DNA of 64,000 nucleotides. It comes from Diadema setosum (lineage: Eukaryota; Echinodermata; Echinoidea; Diadematoida; Diadematidae). Shown here one piece after another: positions 22,027 to 32,740 of this stretch (positions are counted from its first letter, which is position 1; every line of letters starts with the position of its first letter). A program made the position numbers and the translations under genes. The notes beneath the pieces were generated by a model. The model was not told where the DNA came from, did not search any database, and was given only the letters and a program-made list of their open reading frames with translations. The stretch lies in contig NC_092706.1 in NCBI RefSeq assembly GCF_964275005.1, positions 4,225,113-4,289,112 on the forward strand, given 5' to 3'.

Positions 22027-23211
22027 TTGGTAATGACTTTATTACTTACTGAAAACATAATGTGAAAGTTGCTGATAGGATAAATTTGCGTTCACTCATT
22101 TAGGGAAATGTACGGCTCTTCATCTATTGTAAATTCACAGAAGCACATGACATTTTCCAGAGATTGTAGAAAACTATATACAGAAAATACTCGGATTAAG
22201 AGAACTCTCGTAATGGATATGACGCTGTGGCTGTGTGTCCCCCACTGTCAAACGCTGCTGACAATTTAAGTTGCTTTGTTTTGTTTTGCTTTTGAGATGA
22301 CGTGTTTCCAAATCTAATCGGCAAATTGAGCACAATCCAAAGTCCAGATACCACAGGGCATGTAATAAATGTTTTGAGTACATTCCATTGATATCACACT
22401 TTTTGACATAATTATTACGCTGTCTAAAGAACGCAGTGATATCACCATTAAGCATTTATATTGTCATAATCATGAATTAGCGTAAAATATAGCACATTAT
22501 AGAATGATAGCATTTAAAAGAATGTAAGAAACAAAAGACAAAATGCCGCCTAAGAATGTTATCACGTAGTGTCATGTACTGAGCAAACCTCAAAATGAGC
22601 ACTGAGAAAAAGAAATGTGTAATTTATTTCTCTTTACAATTAACACTGAGATCCTCATGTTGCTCAATTAAGAATTTATTTGCTGATTCGTTTGTTTTTC
22701 TCACTTCTTTGTCATCGTTTGTGTCATTATACCAAGAATGTGAAATGCAGATTTTGTTATTTCACCCAATTAAGACTTTCTTACGATATATTTTTTTCTT
22801 TCTCTGTCTTCTCTGTACCACCGCCGTATTGCTCATACTTTAAAGAACCTTTACTGCATGGAAACTTTTCTCGAGAAAGCAATTATCTATGTGATCGATC
22901 GATGTGATCGATCGCTGTGCCAATAGGTTGTAGAAGACCCTATGTAAGATTTGATAACACCATTGGCTTTTTTTTCTTCAGTGTTTTTTATATTCATGTT
23001 TTAACTTCCATTTAACACAAGACTACCAGAGAATCCGGGCAATTTTTCGAAAGTCTGCTTTGCACATAATGATCAACACCCTTCTACACTGAAGATTGAA
23101 AAACTTTATGGTTGGCAGGAGAAACCTGTCCAATAAATCTCTTTATTGACAGCCGATGCGACAAAGGCATGCACATTCTCTCCTGATTCATGATCCCCGA
23201 ATTAAAAGAAT

Positions 23212-23816
23212 GGGGGTCATCCTACGAGACCGATACCCACGAGTCATGCAGCCCACGACAGGCCCGGCGGAAGGGGGGGGGGAAGGGGGGCTTGGGCGGC
23301 CACTTTTTTTGCACCATACAAAGGAATACATAAGATGTCACCACTTTGGGACGCCCCCCCCCCCCCACACACACACACTTTTTTTGTACCCCGGAAGTGC
23401 GTAAGTGGCACTAAAAAGAAATACAGTTAGATACAAACCTTGAGGTGTGATCGCGGTAAGGCCTTTTTTTGCGTTGAAGACCTTTTCTTTTTTCTTTTTC
23501 TTTTTTGCTTGTTAGCTAGTTAAACCCAGAAGTGGCAGCAGAAGTTTGAAATGCCCCCCCCCCCACACACACACACACTTTTGAAAACGTGGTGCCGGCC
23601 ATGCACGAATCATTCAGCCCATGGGTTCGACACTATATAGGTAAAAACAGCCCAGAGTTCGACACTACAACGCGGGGCTGAATATCGGTCTCGTGGTCCT
23701 TGTTTGCTTAGTTTCAAACTCATGGATGGGCTACGTAACTCTTGGGCTGTATAACTCATCGGCTGTGTGACTCGTGGGCTGTATGTTTCGTGGGTGTCGA
23801 ACTCATGACGTGCACC
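23212..23816. mobile_element. Foldback repeat with CACGAGTCATGCAGCC units, copy 2
   Basis: Same arms and ~15-base GGGCTGTATGACTCGT-like units as 15376-15642. It is interrupted at 23259-23603 by another element. Confidence 0.6.
23259..23603. mobile_element. Nested insertion with CAGGCCCGG start
   Basis: It splits the foldback copy at 23212-23816 and is flanked by CACGA on both sides (23254-23258 and 23604-23608). Ends are CAGGCCCGGCGG and GTGCCGGCCATG. The interior has C and G homopolymers and two AAGTGGCA-like blocks. A related interior is seen near 32030-32350. Confidence 0.5.
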
Positions 23817-24096
23817 TGAAGAATGTTCATATCTTATGTAGATAAGTGACTTTGCACTGACGTCATTTCAATTATCCACAGCTCTGATCCGTCGTGTATT
23901 TAGATTTCCATGACACTATGTGATTGTATAAAGCTCTATGACATCATAGATAAACGGAAAGTGAATAAAAGAAATTCACGTTGTAAATTTATGTACTCTT
24001 ACTGTCATCTACTATGCTCTTTAATGACATAAATGTAATCCCACGCATACATTTAAATATGTGTTGTGCGTTTTGTGCTTACAACATAAAAAGATC

Positions 24097-24289
24097 CAAT
24101 GAACTTCCGTCATAACGAACACGATAAGAACGAAATTCCGGTTACAAGGAAGTAAAAATTCAAGCACCAATATTATCCCCCCTATGTTGTTGTTGTTTAT
24201 TTGTTCAGTGATAAGGAAATTTTGATAAAAAGATCGAAAGAAAGCTGCCTGTCCCGAAGACTTTCATCCGTTATAACGGGAGTCGACTG
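24097..24289. mobile_element. Pogo-type MITE, second CTCCCGTTATAACG copy
   Basis: The right end, CGTTATAACGGGAGTCGACTG, is intact up to TA; I give it by parts as CGTTATAACGGG and AGTCGACTG. The left end (GAACTTCCGTCATAACGAAC) is decayed. The interior aligns with 11795-11973. Confidence 0.5.
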
Positions 24290-24630
24290 TATTTGTCATA
24301 ATGAGCAAAAAGGTGCCGACCTTCTCATTATGTCTAATTTTCCCTGAACAATCCGTTGCTCCGCTAAAAGTCAAGAATATTACAACTCAATACTCCATCT
24401 AATTTCTTTTGGATGAAAAAAAAAAAATGTGATGAATATTGTATGCAAGGGAAGAGAATAAGATACTGATGAAGCCACATGCCTCTACCATGTGCACTCT
24501 ATCTCACCTATTCTTTAAGTATATGATAGGAAGCACGTGAAACTGTCAAATTCCGTAACATTCTAGTTATAACTATCATGTCCGACTTGATTAAGGATTC
24601 AATTCTGTTTCCGAATTATGTTGACTCTAG

Positions 24631-24933
24631 TCACTAGAACACGAATATAACATTATATTGCTATCGGTAACAAAAAATTTAGGTGCATTCAAACATATTA
24701 GACCGATAGTATATGCCAAAGGAGTCAGAACGATCATTCGTGATCATTGGAGCTATAACCACAGCGATACCCAGGCTTTTACTAATTCTAGGATCGGTAT
24801 AACATCTGAAAGTGACAAAAATCACAACACAGAATACACATATTTCTTTGAGGCTAGCATTGTTGATTCTTTATTTGAATCGTACATTCCACAAGCTGAC
24901 GTAATTATGGAAAAGTATGCCGTTCAAATTTGA
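24631..24933 (+). other. Unassigned open reading frame
   Basis: A stop-free stretch of about 100 codons with protein-like composition (RTIIRDHWSYNHSDTQAF, TYFFEASIVDSLFESYIPQ), ending in TGA at 24933. It has no ATG near its start. It could be a terminal exon, a relic or chance. I do not recognise it. Confidence 0.2.
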
Positions 24934-24993
24934 TACAGTATGTAACAAACGTCCCCGACTTTGGGGATTATATAGCAATTACATTGTTTGTCC

Positions 24994-24996
<3 letters not shown>

Positions 24997-25041
<45 letters not shown>
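24997..25041. repeat. (TA)n microsatellite
   Basis: TA run between the Tie-like and ependymin-related genes. Confidence 0.9.
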
Positions 25042-25045
<4 letters not shown>

Positions 25046-25601
25046 TCTGTGTTTGTGTGTGTATGTGTGTGTGCGTGTTTATCTTCAGGTTAAACCTAAG
25101 TTTAGTTTTCGAACTAAATATAGTGCTTAGATTCATGTCTTATTCATTTCAAATTCACGTTTTGAGTTTCACATGTTCACATTCTGATCCGATATTATTC
25201 TTTCGTGCTTAAATTATTAAAAGTATGACAACACAGAAGTTCTAAATCTTATATGCGACAGTGTGGGAGAATATTGATATACAATTTGTGTCATCTTTTA
25301 CGGTTTATTCGTTTGTAAGTAAAAGAAGAAGAAGAAAAAAAAGGAGAAGAAGTTTCGTCTCTTCACTACGCCTTCATAGACCTACTTATTTTTACGGCAC
25401 ATCGACCGCTAAGAGGTTTGTTTGTTTTTTTTCGGGGGGGGGTGTAATTGAGCGAAAGCAGAATTAGAGCGTACATATCTCAAAGCAAGTAATGAAGCAC
25501 ACAGACATCTTTATATTAAATCATTTTGATTTTTATGCAATTCGTAATGTATTGGCAAAATACATCGAAATATGTTAACTTTTGGTGCTCATTTGCGTAC
25601 C

Positions 25602-25607
25602 TTTATT
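25602..25607 (-). terminator. Polyadenylation signal of the ependymin-related gene
   Basis: AATAAA on the minus strand about 63 bases after the stop codon at 25670, which would give a very short 3' UTR. Confidence 0.45.
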
Positions 25608-25669
25608 AAGATACCATGGCATCAGCGAAAAAGAAAAACAAAATCGGCCATTCACTGCTGCGTGGTCTT

Positions 25670-27840
25670 CTACATTCGCAGGAATTTTCCGGAGCAGAAA
25701 TTAAACTTCTGATCCGGTGACATGCTGAGAAAGCGCTGTTGACTCATCAGTGAGATGAGATAAGGTCGGACTCTTCGGAGGTGAATTGGACGGCCTAGAA
25801 TTCTCTCACACGTCACTCGCAGCATGTTAAAGAACGAGCCGTGATCTTGATCTATCGGGCCACGCTCGCGAGAAGGATTCGACAGGACGTCGTAGAGAGG
25901 TCCGGCAGACCGCTGCGGGGCGACGAGCGGAACATCCACACGGCGCCACTGGGTGCTCGGTCTGACGGGGACGCGTCGTGGGCTCGAAGTCGATGGTTCT
26001 GCCGTTGTTGCTGACGACGATGCCGACTTGTTGCAGAATTTCGGCGGTGTGAAGATGGACATATCCTTGATGCCCTGGGAGAGGTCGAAAAATCGAGTGC
26101 TGACTGACTGTACCATCTCGAGGGTCTCGTCGTCTCGCTCCATGAAAGTCTCCGTGACTGGCCAGCAACCAACGTCAGTAAACGTACCAATCCATGTCTC
26201 CTCTGAAGAGGGATAAAAACGTTGTAATTACTTTATGGTGCATATTATTTCTTGTTTAGACTTCATATCAATTTTATGACATACCATTAAAAGAAAACTT
26301 GTGTTGAACACTAAACGTTTTTAAACTCTTCTCCTCACCTTGTTTTTATCTTTCTTTCTGTTGGATTTTTTTTTCAACAAGTATAAACTTTTCACTCTTC
26401 TAATTCACAACATTACAGTTTCGTTTTTGAGTTTCGATTACTCAAAAAAAAATTGCTAATTTATTGGAAAAAGAAGTAGTCCCTCAAACTAACCAAGTAA
26501 TTATCCAATCAGACAATCGGTCGATTACCCGGAATGTCTCTCTATCTCGCAGTCAACTGCAAATTTTAGCTGCTATTTTATATCAATCTGCCAATTCATT
26601 GATCATTACATAGTCAATCGGTCAAACCAAAATACATCTGTGGTCATGTCGGGAAATCTGTCAATCAACCGACCAATCAACCAATTAATCACGAAATCAA
26701 TCTATCAAATCAACCAATCAATTTATCTATCAAACAAACACTCAATTATCAATCAATTATTCATCCAGTCAACCAATCAATCAATCAAACAAATAATCAA
26801 TAATTTAATCAATCAATCAATCGACCAACCAATCAATCGCGCAACCGATCAATCGATCAATCCATCATTCATTCAACCGGTCAACTACTAGTAATTAATC
26901 AATCAATCAAACTTACTGCGTCGTCCCGGGATCCTGTCGGACCACTCCTGCACCATGAAGCCACTACCAGGAGCTCCGACCTCGTAGCGGTCTTCCAGCG
27001 TTGCGTTGGGAGGAATCGTGTGATTGCGCCATGTGCCCAGAGGCTCAACGTGACAAGTGTTGTAATTACGGTTGATCACATACTGAATACCGTCATCGAA
27101 GAGCTGAATGTACTCGTAGATCCTGTAACGGAGATAGAGAAAGATAAGATACGACTTATTACAATAGTTCTTCGATATTGAGGATTTTTCGCTTCTAGAA
27201 ACATCAGTTTAAAGGAGTAAATCAGATTTGTAATGTTTCAGATGGCGACTCGTGTTCGTGACTACTGAATCTCATGCTACCGCGAATCAGGTTTTTTTTT
27301 TTTTTGTGGCAAGTAGAGTTAACTTTGGAGAATTATTCATCAGTTCACGTTTCTTTCAAGAATGTTTGCAAAATGTCAGGTTTATAGCTTAAGAATCTTT
27401 GGGAGAAATTGGTAATGAACACAGCAACAATCACTGCTAAAAGAATTCGGAAGTGTTTATCAATAATTATATAAGAGGGAATAAATTGCCTAAAGATTTA
27501 GCATATCCTATCATCTTTAGCTGAATCATGAAGAGTCTAACTTCAGAAAGGAAGGAAATATTGTAAGAATGCCAAAACAATATCACAGACACACAGGTGA
27601 CCAAAGGAATTAGTCAATGTTTGAGAACAGGAATAATTGTAATCTGTATTGCCAGTATATCGTATCTGTTGGTTGGCAATATTATTCTATATTGACAAAA
27701 ATTGCTTCTGTGAATATACATTTACGATATTTCTTAAGCTACACCCGTCTATCTCCATAATCTTGGTGGTATAGCTTTAACACAACAACCACTACACAGG
27801 AACCTTGGCAGGCAAAACAGAGAAGTGTGCGCCCTGTGAA

Positions 27841-27882
<42 letters not shown>

Positions 27883-30723
27883 CAGATCTTCTTATGCCAA
27901 AATATTTTCATACCTGGCTGGGATTCAAGCAATCTTTCCCATCGTCATGCACATTATGCGAATCTATGAGTATCCCAGGGGTGATGTGTCCTTAAGCTGT
28001 TTTTATTCCAAAAATGCTAACACCAACAGCGTCATAATTGATGATCCAGATGATAATGGCCTTCTTTAACCTTCCACCTCCTACCACTTACTGGTGACAG
28101 TTAAAGGTCCGGTCTACCTTCCTGGGAGCAGTGATTTCAAAAATGTTCAAGGTATCACATTTGATGCATAATAATTATGTGTAGGTCTGTTGTATCACAA
28201 AACATCCTACCATATAAAAATTTCGCAATAATTTTCAAGCACTACTGCTGGGTTTTTGTTTCATCTGCAAATGGTAAATTATGCCTTTAAATGAACACAC
28301 GAAAAAAACAAAAACAAAAGCAAAGCAATAGATAACTATGTCGAGGGCAACATGACTTCCTCTTTCTTTCCTCTTCGTCTCAAACAAAAGGAAATCACGG
28401 TGATCTGTAATCTCTCTACCAAAACATTTTATAGCTTGCGTGTTTGTCTTTCGTGGACGCTGAATGCCACGGGAAATCGGCCTGACCTTAATCGATCCTG
28501 CAGCGAGTTCGCTTTCTGTAATCTTAAGGACATCACTTTTAGATAACTACAGTTGTTCATGCCAGCAAATCATGGAGAATATGCTAAAGTGTTACTAGTA
28601 TTATGAAGATAATATACAAATAATGCACATTGCAGTGGGCGGTAATAGGAATTATCCACCCGATAGTAACTTTGGAACCAAGCGTGAAACTACGAGGCAA
28701 GGCCGGAATATAATTATGTTTTGAACTGTTCCAATGTTACATAGGGTGGATAATTTTCCGACCTAGAAATGTGTATCCTTGTTTACAAAGAAATGGCATG
28801 GATCCTTATTACTAGATTTAAACTTCATATTATGCCCATGCTTTGTGCTGTACAGAAATTCCCAGGCCAGCAGCACCAGTTCTATTCGAAGCTATAAGAC
28901 AAAGTGTAAGAAATAATTCGACCGCGGAACCGCACACAATGTACTATACAATATGTGAAATAGGCCATGCAGCTAGCCCAGCGGAGACGATCGTTACCCT
29001 GAAAATTAACGGGTAATGAGACAACTCGACTAGAGATAGTTTCGGCCGAAAAAAAAAAGGAATTTTCCCCCATATATCGTCCATATTTGACACTTCGTGA
29101 GCCAATTCTGTAGAGTGGACATGGCTTTTGTATAGATTTACGGCAAGTCATGGAATGAACAAGGATTATTTTGAGCAATAACATCTCCGAGCGGTCGCTG
29201 GGCATGTTAGGCAAAATGAAAGACTTGTTACGTGACTGCTCTCGGCCAATCAATATTGGTTAGATTCCATATATCACCATTTAACGCGTATAATAAACCA
29301 CGCACTTATATTAGTTCAGAAGATAATATCGAATGCGTTTCTGTCTAAAAACACAAAACGAACTGTTTTGAGAGTTGTCTTAAAGACAGAAGATTCAATC
29401 TTCTGAGTAAAATACTCAAATTGTGTGTGTGTGTGTGTGTGTATGTGTGTGACATATGAGTACGGGAAAACCCGATATCTGTCCAGAAACAAAATATTTC
29501 ATCTGATTTGTTGACAAAACTTCAGTCATCTATATAATATTGTTCAAGACATAGGAGGGATATGGTAGAATTTATAGCTCTCACATACCAACACCCTGTG
29601 CTTTTTGAACAATGTTGAAGGCATGGAAACTGAGAGGAATCCACTTTCTATACGTCCTGATAAGAACTGGTGAGGATAAAGAGGGGCTGAAACTCCTATT
29701 GAAGGAGATTATATAACTTCTACAGAGTTATAACCTCTGAAATAAACATAATATCCCCCTCGTATGCAATTTTACACAAAATAACACACACAATACACTG
29801 CATACATCACACACACACACACATACACTTTTAGGCTTACATGACATATTTTAGGCTATAACATTTACGTATCCAACATTTGCAAATCATGAACAGCAGG
29901 GGCGGATCCAGGAATTCCGTAAAGAGGGGCGCGTTTACAAAATTAAAGGGGGGCGCACGCACCTCTCCCCCATTTTTTTCTATTTATTTCTTTTGTTTCA
30001 ACAAAAAATAAAGGGGGGGGGGCGTGCGCCGGTTGCGGTCCTCCCTGGATCCGCCCCTGAACAGTCATTATCATATCATATCTCTCGTTTCCAATATACA
30101 CTGTTTCCCTAATTGGTACAATAAGTGGCTGTTTCAAATCAAATATGGAGAGTGGGATATATCCATACTGTTTTGTTTAATTTGTGATATTGGGAATTCG
30201 CACCCAGTGAAAAGAGTTGTAAATGAGTTACGCGCCGTAACCCAGATCCATTCAATGATTTAAAACGTACTCGAAGACAATAATTATAGGCCTACCTTTT
30301 TCCAGGCAACTGAGCGCGTTTGTCTTCTCTGATGTGTTTGCGGCGGTTGATGCCGTCGAAGCTGATGTTGAAGCGGTCGTTGTTCCCCTGAAGGTGATCC
30401 CACTCACTCGCTCGCCCCTCCCACTGGGCTACGGTCTGACATTGTGCTGTGGGTCCCGAAGCCGTGGGCGTCGACGCCGCTTCCACGCCACCGGCGCCAA
30501 CTTGGTCTTCCACCCCGTTTCCACGGACGGCAGGTTCTTTCGGGAACAGTCCCGATGGGATTTCCACGGGAACTGGTCTGCTTCTCTCATGCGGGAGTAT
30601 TCCTCGATAGCTGGTTGCCAACCTCACCCTTCCCAGAGCTTTTCCTACATCAATTCTGGCGCAGGCAACGGCTGCAAGCCCCAGAAAGAGGACAAGAACC
30701 GCAGGCGACGAGAAGCGCGACAT
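25670..30723 (-). CDS. Ependymin-related secreted protein with C-terminal extension
   Basis: Three exons on the minus strand: 30723-30296, 27122-26917 and 26202-25670 (join phases 2 and 1), giving 388 residues. A signal peptide (MSRFSSPAVLVLFLGLAAVA) is followed by a Pro/Gly-rich linker, then the ependymin domain (about 95-268) with QWEGRASEW, NISFDGINRR, IYEYIQLFDDG, VQEWSDR and STRFFDLSQGIKD. The four family cysteines are present (near 95, 165, 224 and 268), as are N-glycosylation sites NIS, NHT and NAT. Ependymin-related proteins are secreted or lysosomal lipid- and calcium-binding glycoproteins of about 200-220 residues. This one has ~70 extra residues before the domain and 120 after it. 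The extension starts Ser/Thr-rich and ends hydrophobic and basic (RPYLISLMSQQRFLSMS) with two cysteines. The start ATG has A at -3. Family assignment is firm; the exact role is not known. Confidence 0.85.
26650..26910. repeat. Degenerate (CAAT)n tract
   Basis: About 260 bases of imperfect CAAT/CAAC/AATC units in intron 2 of the ependymin-related gene. It runs up to the splice donor at 26916-26911. Confidence 0.85.
27839..27882. repeat. (CA)n microsatellite
   Basis: CA run with a CGCG interruption in intron 1 of the ependymin-related gene. Confidence 0.9.
28101..28290 (+). mobile_element. MITE with TTAAAGGTCC ends, copy 3 (internally deleted)
   Basis: Both ends are intact, but about 170 central bases are missing relative to the other copies. 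It lies in intron 1 of the ependymin-related gene. Confidence 0.6.
29897..30059. mobile_element. MITE with CAGGGGCGGATCC ends, copy 1
   Basis: Ends are CAGGGGCGGATCCAGGAATT and CCTGGATCCGCCCCTG, flanked on both sides by AACAG, a 5-base target duplication. It lies in intron 1 of the ependymin-related gene. Confidence 0.7.
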
Positions 30724-30790
30724 GTTTTCAGACCTACTGTCGAACTCGAGATAGGCTGAAATGACGACTCGAATGCAGTGTTTGTGTGAA

Positions 30791-30804
30791 CTCTTATATT
30801 AGAA
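30791..30804 (-). promoter_or_regulatory. TATA-like box upstream of the ependymin-related gene
   Basis: On the minus strand the sequence reads TAATATAAGAG, about 70 bases before the ATG at 30723. A start of transcription some 30 bases downstream would leave a short 5' UTR. The placement suits a TATA promoter; there is no other support. Confidence 0.35.
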
Positions 30805-31078
30805 TCGGGCTCTCGCAAAGAATGGGCGGAAGTTAGCTGGATCAAGGGTACCAGCCTGCTACATCCTCTGCGGGAGGTCGCTAAGAGGTAAATATTTTTC
30901 TCCTTATAAAGGCTATAACCATTACCTCAAAGAAAACAAATCATGTGCATCACTCGATGAACTTTAAAAATGTTTTCTCCCACTACATGTTGTCAAAATA
31001 CAAACTTTGTATTCTATTTCCGTAAACTCGCTTGCTCAAATTTTTCACCTGGCAAAGATTGCTGTTTCTATTGTTGGC

Positions 31079-31365
31079 CGTCATCCCGCGAGCCTAACTC
31101 CCACAATCCATACGGCCCACGATCTTGACAATGAAAAAAGATCTATGAGCCATAAAACCCACGAGTCATATCAAATCCCATGAGCTCGAAGCCCGCAAGA
31201 CCAACAATGCATAAGCCCCGTGATGCTTGACTGTGTCGGACTCGTGCATGGATTAGATTGGTCCAGTGTCGAGCTCGTGGGCTGTATGACTCGTGAGCTG
31301 TATGACTCGTGAGCTGCGTGACTCGTGGCCCTGCTCGCGGCGTCGGACTATAGTGACGTACACCC
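31079..31365. mobile_element. Foldback repeat with CACGAGTCATACGGCC-like units, copy 3
   Basis: Arms and TCGTGAGCTGTATGACTCGT repeats match copies 1 and 2. It lies upstream of the ependymin-related gene. Confidence 0.55.
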
Positions 31366-32740
31366 ATGCAGGATAATTAACATCGGCCAAATTTCAAGTC
31401 ATGAACAATCCGACATCATACTAAGGAATTAGCACAACTCATTCAATTTAACAGATGGGCCTATTTATGTAGATTCACCGTGAAAAATTCTCGCACTTTG
31501 CCATCGATTAGAAAGACGTATTTTTACAGATACGCCCTTCTGCCACTCTTTTTGATATGTATGAGTTACTGGTATTGCTGAGGCAGGAAGGAGCATCTGT
31601 AGATCCGGCCTTCTGCCAAAATAATTGTAAACGCTCTATCCGTGTGGATCCAGAGGTATACGACATCAATGCGGAGTACAAGAACGTGGTCAATCATTAA
31701 TGATGAAGACCTATACCGAAATCTACCTGAATTGAATCTGGAGTGAACTTCAGGTTAGACGAAAGTGATATACTGGTAATACATATCACAAAGTTGATGT
31801 GGCAACTTAAAAAATGATGCGAACGGGGAAGTTAAACACCATTGAATATTCATATAAATGTAAATATATTTGTATGATCTCCTTGGTAATTTGAAAAATA
31901 ACGAATTTAAAAGAAAAAAAAAATGACGCGGCGCCAAAATCGGATGCGCGCGAGAACAGATGTCTGATGTCTCAGAATCAAATTGTGTGCAGACTTACCA
32001 TGTTTCATGTATTATGGGCGAGACGCACGCTCATGGGCGTCTCGGTGGGGGGAGGGTGTGTTGGTGCGAACGCACCCCCCGCACCCCCTTCAGACCTAAC
32101 CCCCCCCCCCCCAAAAAAAAAAAAAAAAAAGAAACAAAAAAAAAACTTTTACTTATCAAGTATGCACGCACGCATGCGCGCGGGTAAGAGGCTTTTTTTT
32201 TTTTTTTTTTTTGCTTGTCAGCTGAAGAAACTCGGAAGTGGAATCAGACATTGCGCTGAAAAACCCGGAAGTAGAACCAGTTAATGAACGCATCGCCCTT
32301 TCTCCCCCCCCCCCCCCCCCCCCCAGCCCCCTTGAAAAAAAGCTGGTGACGTCCCGACGCTGCAGGGTCCTTTCACACCCATGGCAGACCTTTTCTTACT
32401 CCTCACAAAAAAAAAAAAAAAACTCCCAACGCGCGCGCACACACACACACGCACACACAAAACACAAAAAAAGAGAACAGATTTTAAAAAAACACACACA
32501 TATAGGCCTAATGGCTTTCCAATCATGGAAAAAAAAAAAAAAGCATTTGAGACAACTTTTTCGTTCAGACTCAGAGTAAGCCGAAATGTTATATCAAGTG
32601 TGGGCCATATCACATCATTTACTCGATGTTATCAATTTATGTATTGTTATTGTCATTAAACGTCTATTAATTTTCCTCTTTTGCATATTTTGATACTGAC
32701 ATTTCCTTTGAACTCCAGAGTCCTTATGCCATATTCCTGC
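31366..32740. other. Intergenic, low-complexity DNA before the zinc-finger gene
   Basis: Runs of C, A, T and CA (32100-32460) dominate, with part of the interior of the element seen at 23259-23603. No promoter element can be named with confidence. Confidence 0.45.

Larger units (their letters stand above)
22027..25601. other. Intergenic DNA between the Tie-like and ependymin-related genes
   Basis: It contains a foldback repeat (23212-23816) with a nested insertion, a pogo-type MITE (24097-24289), a TA run (24997-25041) and one unassigned open frame at 24631-24933. Otherwise nothing is seen. Confidence 0.5.

Noticed and set aside
30334-30764. Plus-strand frames of 106-141 codons
   Set aside because: Antisense shadows of ependymin-related exon 1, which has a signal peptide and family motifs.
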